Part shown: one piece after another, positions 60,227 through 64,000 of the stretch
Layout: every line of letters starts with the position of its first letter
Numbering within the stretch: position 1 is the first letter of the stretch
Assembly (NCBI RefSeq): GCF_019710635.1
Contig: NZ_JAIFZS010000022.1
Coordinates: 48,204 to 112,203, forward strand
Direction of reading: 5' to 3'
Length of the DNA stretch: 64,000 bases
Source: Mycolicibacterium xanthum
GTDB taxonomy: Bacteria; Actinomycetota; Actinomycetes; Mycobacteriales; Mycobacteriaceae
Translations under genes and position numbers: made by a program
Notes under the pieces: model-generated
What the model saw: the letters and a program-made list of their open reading frames with translations, nothing else
Told to the model about the DNA's origin: nothing
Database searches by the model: none

Positions 60227-60994
60227 TCAGACCTTCTTGACGGTGCCGTAGTACCCCTGGATGGAGTCGGACTGATCGGTCGAGCGGGTCAGTACGGCGT
60301 ATGAACGGATGAACGACTCTCCCACGCAACCGTCGATTTTCACGCGGAAGCCGCTGACCGACACCCACGGGTCCGGCCCCCTGAACTCCTTCTGGGCCAC
60401 GGGCACGATGTTGACGATGCCGGGCTTCAGACCGATGGCGATACCCCCGGTCACCGGCGCCAACACGATCGGATTCAGGATTTCGGGCAACGGTGACACG
60501 GATTCGATGCCACCGAGGCCAAGCGACGGTGTGATGCCAGCGGCGCCGGTCAGCGTGACGCCCGGCGAGGTGCTCATGTCGATGCCACAACCGATCTGAT
60601 AGCCAACCTCGAGCGTTCCGCGTGGGGGCTCGCCACCGTCGGGTCCCCGTAGCGAGCCGGTGAACACGCCGCTGACTTCGTAGTCCCGAGAGGACAACGC
60701 AGTGGTCAACGGGTTGACGTTGCGCAGTACCTCATCCCGTGCGCCGACCGTCAGCGTCCACCCGTCGGGAGCTGTCGTCGTTGCGGGCGGAGCGGATTCG
60801 ACAACCGCGTCCGGGCCCGGCAGACCCGCCGCAGCGGCGTGGTCGACCCGCATCGTCGGGCCGGAGGTGAAGTCCGCCTGCACCGGGACTTCATCGGAAG
60901 GGACCGGTTCCGGATCGGCGCCAGCGGGCGTGGCGACCGCGGTGGCGATCAGTACCCAGGCGGTACCGAGAGCGCCGAGTCGACCCAGCTTCAC
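60227..60994 (-). CDS. MspA-family porin
   Basis: This 255-residue protein (GTG start) has a signal peptide (about 1-26, cleaved after TPAGA), then the MspA pattern: GWTLTVGARDEVLRNVNPLT, EVGYQIGCGIDMSTSPG, and C-terminal IDGCVGESFIRSYAVLT and QGYYGTVKKV. MspA-type octamers form the hydrophilic pores of the mycobacterial outer membrane. The body is somewhat longer than classic MspA because of an Ala/Pro-rich segment after the signal. It abuts fragments of an ATPase gene at its 3' end. Confidence 0.92.
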   Translation of the reverse strand: MKLGRLGALGTAWVLIATAVATPAGADPEPVPSDEVPVQADFTSGPTMRVDHAAAAGLPGPDAVVESAPPATTTAPDGWTLTVGARDEVLRNVNPLTTALSSRDYEVSGVFTGSLRGPDGGEPPRGTLEVGYQIGCGIDMSTSPGVTLTGAAGITPSLGLGGIESVSPLPEILNPIVLAPVTGGIAIGLKPGIVNIVPVAQKEFRGPDPWVSVSGFRVKIDGCVGESFIRSYAVLTRSTDQSDSIQGYYGTVKKV

Positions 60995-61215
60995 AGAGGG
61001 AAGGTAATGCCGGTTCCGGCCGAACCAACCGAGCCAATCCCAATCGTTATCGGTCGCAAGCGGATTGTTATGCAGCAGCGCCCACCATCAACTCCTGCAG
61101 TAACGCTTGGGTCCGGCAGCCACAAAGGTGACCTTCTTCCCTAGCCAGCGCCGATGCCCGACGCACACGCTATCGATGACTTCGCCCGATGAATCGGCCG
61201 AGCAAGGAGCAGAAC

Positions 61216-61584
61216 ATGATCGAACATGACCTCGACGCCGCGCACTCCATCCTGCTCGTGCGACCACAATCGGCGCTCGGCGAGGACGACTTCGCCGAAC
61301 TCGCCAGGCAGGTCGACCCGCAGATCGAGGCCCACGGCGACCTCGCCGGCCTCATTCTCGACGTCCAGTCCTTCCCCGGCTGGCAGAACTTCGGCTCGAT
61401 GGTCTCGCACTTCCGCTTTGTTCGAGATCACCACAAACACGTCAAGAAGGTCGCCGTCGTGACCGACTCGGCGCTGGGAGACCTCGCAGAGCATCTGGCA
61501 GCTCACTTCGTGTCTGCAGAGATCAAGCACTTCCCCGCCGGGCAGGTCGACGCCGCCAGGCAGTGGATCACGGGCCAGACGTGA
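61216..61584 (+). CDS. SpoIIAA-like (STAS-fold) protein
   Basis: This 122-residue protein has the SpoIIAA-like/DUF3478 pattern: MIEHDLDAAHSILLVRPQSA, then LAGLILDVQSFPGWQNFG, then KKVAVVTDSALGDLAEHLA. These proteins have an STAS-like fold and are often linked with membrane lipids, but the role here is unknown. The ATG at 61216 follows AAGGAGC at a proper distance; the ORF start nine codons upstream lacks one. It precedes glgX by 66 bp and may be in its operon. Confidence 0.88.
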   Translation: MIEHDLDAAHSILLVRPQSALGEDDFAELARQVDPQIEAHGDLAGLILDVQSFPGWQNFGSMVSHFRFVRDHHKHVKKVAVVTDSALGDLAEHLAAHFVSAEIKHFPAGQVDAARQWITGQT

Positions 61585-61650
61585 CACCCCGCCGGCTCCG
61601 ACGGTGCCGACGCCACCCACCCTCCGGTTCCATACCGATCGGATGCTGAG

Positions 61651-63735
61651 ATGCGCGGACCGACTGCGGGCGAGAGCGCCCCACTCGGAGCGACCGTGCG
61701 CGCGGGCGGGGTCAACTTCAGCGTGTTCTCGAAGGATGCGACGCAGATCGACCTCTTGCTGTTCCCCGGCGAGCAGTCGACCGAACCCGACCGGGTGATC
61801 ACCCTCGATCCGAACCGCAACCGGACCTATCACTACTGGCACACCTTCATTCCGGATGTGGGTCCGGGTCAGGTGTACGCGTATCGCGCGCACGGCCCGT
61901 TTGCGCCCGAGCGCGGCCTCCGGTTCGACGCCGACAAGGTGCTCCTCGATCCGTACGGGGTCGCGGTCGACGTGCCCGCGGCATACGACCGCGACGCCGC
62001 GGTCCGCCCGGGCGACAACGCCGCGACGGCGATGAAGAGCGTGGTGGCGGATCTGAGCACGTATGACTGGGAAGGCGATGCGCCGCTGCGCCGCCCGGCT
62101 TCTGAAACAGTGATCTACGAGATGCACGTGCGCGGATTCACCCGGCATCCCAGCTCCGGCGTCGGCGCGGACAGACGCGGGACCTTCGCGGGCCTGGTCG
62201 ACAAGATCCCCTACCTCGAACAGTTGGGCATCAATGCCGTCGAGTTGCTGCCGGTATTCCAGTACGACCCGCACGACGCTCCGCAAGGATTGGTGAATTA
62301 CTGGGGTTATCAGCCGGTTTCGTTCTTCGCGCCGCATCACGCGTATGCATCCAGAGGTGGCGCGTTGGCGGTGATCGATGAGTTTCGGGACATGGTCAAG
62401 GCGCTGCACCGTGCCGGCATCGAAGTCATCCTCGACGTGGTGTTCAACCACACCAGTGAAGGCGCACACGACGGTCCGACGTTCTGCTATCGGGGCCTGG
62501 CCAACGACTTCTACTACATTCTGCAGCAGGACAAATCGCGTTACGCCGACTACACCGGGTGTGGCAACACGCTCAACGGCAACCAGTCGATCGTGCGCCG
62601 GATGATTCTGGACAGCCTGCGCCACTGGGTCGCGGACATGCACGTCGACGGGTTCCGTTTCGATCTGGCCTCGATCCTGGCCCGTGACGAGAGCGGCCAT
62701 CCCCGCTCCAGCCCGCCCGTGTTGTGGGATGTCGAAACCGATCCCACACTGGCCGGCACCAAGCTGATCGCCGAGGCCTGGGATGCCGCCGGGCTCTATC
62801 AGGTCGGGAGCTTCATCGGCGACTCCTGGGTGGAGTGGAACGGGCAGTTCCGCGACGATGTGCGGCGGTTCGTCAAGGGCGACCGCGGGACCGTGCGCGG
62901 TCTTGCCGCGCGCCTCTTGGGCAGCCCCGACATCTACGGCCGCCATCAGCGCGAGGCGGAGAAGAGCGTCAACTTCGTCACGTCACACGACGGCTTCACC
63001 CTCAACGACCTGGTGTCCTACGACCGGAAGCACAACGAGGCCAATCGCGAGGACAACCGCGACGGGTCGAACGACAACCTCAGCTGGAATTGTGGGATCG
63101 AGGGCCCCACCGACGACGTGGACGTCGAGGCGTTGCGCACCCGGCAGATCAAGAACTTCTTGACGTTGACCCTGATGGCGGCCGGTTTGCCGATGATCTT
63201 GATGGGTGACGAAATGCGCCGGACCCAGTTCGGAAACAACAACGCCTACTGCCAGGACAACGAGACCAGCTGGCTGGACTGGACACTGCTCGAGCGCAAT
63301 CGCGATGTCCACCGGTTCGCCGCCAACCTCATCCCCTATCGCACCCGTCGCTTCGCCGAGGGAACTCCGCTGACTCTCGACGAAGTCCTGGAGCACTCCA
63401 TGATCGAATGGCACGGCGTGCGGCTTCACCATCCGGACTGGGCAGACGACTCGCATTCGCTCGCGGTCTCGCTGAAAAGCCTGCGGGCAGACATGCGCCT
63501 GCACGCGATGAGCAACGCTTATTGCCGGCCGCTGACCTTCGAGCTGCCCTCATGCGTGCCCGCCGGCAGCGAATCGGCTCGTTGGCGGCGCTGGATCGAC
63601 ACGGCACTCCCGTCGCCGGCGGACATCGGGCAGTGGAGGACCGCGCCGCCGGTGACCGACGAACGGTACACCCTGCAGCCCCGTTCGGTGGTGGTTCTGG
63701 TCAGCCATACCGGAGCTTCCGCACCACCGGTGTGA
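61651..63735 (+). CDS. glgX: Glycogen debranching enzyme (isoamylase type)
   Basis: This 694-residue protein has an N-terminal CBM48 domain (about 10-100; GATVRAGGVNFSVFSKDA) and a GH13 barrel with VVFNHTSEG, the nucleophile in DGFRFDLASIL, the acid/base Glu in IAEAWDAAG, and the transition-state Asp in VTSHDGFTLNDLVSY. A C-terminal beta domain follows. It hydrolyses alpha-1,6 branches of glycogen in the cytoplasm. Length is typical of GlgX/TreX. No treY or treZ gene is in the window. Confidence 0.94.
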   Translation: MRGPTAGESAPLGATVRAGGVNFSVFSKDATQIDLLLFPGEQSTEPDRVITLDPNRNRTYHYWHTFIPDVGPGQVYAYRAHGPFAPERGLRFDADKVLLDPYGVAVDVPAAYDRDAAVRPGDNAATAMKSVVADLSTYDWEGDAPLRRPASETVIYEMHVRGFTRHPSSGVGADRRGTFAGLVDKIPYLEQLGINAVELLPVFQYDPHDAPQGLVNYWGYQPVSFFAPHHAYASRGGALAVIDEFRDMVKALHRAGIEVILDVVFNHTSEGAHDGPTFCYRGLANDFYYILQQDKSRYADYTGCGNTLNGNQSIVRRMILDSLRHWVADMHVDGFRFDLASILARDESGHPRSSPPVLWDVETDPTLAGTKLIAEAWDAAGLYQVGSFIGDSWVEWNGQFRDDVRRFVKGDRGTVRGLAARLLGSPDIYGRHQREAEKSVNFVTSHDGFTLNDLVSYDRKHNEANREDNRDGSNDNLSWNCGIEGPTDDVDVEALRTRQIKNFLTLTLMAAGLPMILMGDEMRRTQFGNNNAYCQDNETSWLDWTLLERNRDVHRFAANLIPYRTRRFAEGTPLTLDEVLEHSMIEWHGVRLHHPDWADDSHSLAVSLKSLRADMRLHAMSNAYCRPLTFELPSCVPAGSESARWRRWIDTALPSPADIGQWRTAPPVTDERYTLQPRSVVVLVSHTGASAPPV

Positions 63736-63853
63736 CCCACCCAGAACCCGCGCACCCGGCGTCGGCCCGAACCGTGGAACTGACGGGTCGAGGCGGCCGC
63801 AGCGCCGCGCGCGGACTGCTCGACACCGTCGGGTTGGCCGGTCATGGGTGCCG

Positions 63854-64000
63854 TCACTGGGCGCCGGCACCGGCCACACCGCGGGGCCGTCCCCGCAGGA
63901 CCCAGATCCGCCACAGGTACAACGCGACCGCGCCGGACACCAGCAGGGCGACCAGCCCGTCGAGCCTCGTCGCGTTGACCCCGAGCATGATGGCGACCAG
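63854..64000 (-). CDS. C-terminal end of a membrane protein (5' end outside window)
   Basis: The frame is open from the right edge to TGA. It reads VAIMLGVNATRLDGLVALLV (helix), SGAVALYLWRIWVLRG, then a basic tail ending GVAGAGAQ. It has two hydrophobic stretches but too little for a family call. The last 45 bp are identical to 59909-59953, and the tail GVAGAGAQ also occurs beside the ATPase fragment at 57175. I take this as the intact copy of the gene whose 3' end was duplicated twice. Confidence 0.6.
   Translation of the reverse strand: MVAIMLGVNATRLDGLVALLVSGAVALYLWRIWVLRGRPRGVAGAGAQ

Noticed and set aside
61405..61420. Fourth copy of the hairpin repeat loop (TCTCGCACTTCCGC)
   Set aside because: It is coding sequence of the SpoIIAA-like gene and has no inverted arms.
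1..64000. tRNA, rRNA, CRISPR array, insertion sequence or prophage
   Set aside because: No cloverleaf, rRNA core sequence, regular spaced repeats, transposase or integrase frame was found by reading both strands, although short RNAs could be missed without a search.

Overview
The window is GC-rich actinobacterial DNA and almost certainly comes from a rapid-growing mycobacterium (Mycolicibacterium type). The evidence is the combination of an MspA-type porin, two WS/DGAT acyltransferases, DUF5994, DUF7159, DUF3556 and DUF4407 proteins, a PknK-like kinase, an LppA-type lipoprotein, a DUF1023 hydrolase and GTG/TTG starts. No rRNA, tRNA, CRISPR array or insertion sequence was seen. The genus call rests on remembered families, not on a search.

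Layout. 0-2.2 kb: two DUF5994 genes on the minus strand around a cold-shock gene, with several strong hairpins. 2.2-6.6 kb: a decayed S15-type hydrolase, a cytochrome P450, and a Ser/Thr kinase whose outer part is a periplasmic solute-binding domain. 6.7-25.8 kb: a large plus-strand sugar-acid (aldarate) region. It holds an HxlR regulator, a 2-oxoglutarate semialdehyde dehydrogenase, 5-dehydro-4-deoxyglucarate dehydratase, a glucarate-dehydratase paralogue, a LysR regulator, a five-gene Dpp/Opp-type ABC transporter, a TauE/SafE permease, an IclR regulator, a close GudD homologue and a 2-hydroxyacid dehydrogenase. On the minus strand inside it lie PhoD and another 2-hydroxyacid dehydrogenase, and a 42-residue Cys/His-rich protein is encoded between them. 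The inferred pathway is uptake of glucarate or galactarate, dehydration, decarboxylation to 2-oxoglutarate semialdehyde, and oxidation to 2-oxoglutarate. Three copies of a palindromic element (about 65-90 bp) sit just after stop codons at 7.4, 12.9 and 25.7 kb.

25.8-42.3 kb: mostly envelope and ion genes. These are a DUF7159 protein, a DUF3556 membrane protein, a potassium channel, a surface HExxH metalloprotease with acidic repeats, a CPA2 antiporter with its regulatory subunit, a TetR unit with a WS/DGAT gene, a frameshifted pseudogene, a thioredoxin, a small membrane protein below a perfect CRP-type site, and a DUF1023 hydrolase/LppA lipoprotein pair. 42.3-54.7 kb: a lipid island of two divergent pairs (WS/DGAT with PlsC, lipase with PlsC), a PknK-like kinase-ATPase, an alpha/beta hydrolase, FadD and an SDR.

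54.7-64 kb: a DUF4407 protein, a 13-repeat beta-propeller surface protein, an MspA porin, a SpoIIAA-like protein and GlgX. Among them lie three partial copies of one convergent gene junction (the 3' end of a P-type ATPase facing the 3' end of another membrane gene), which suggests repeated insertion or duplication at one spot.
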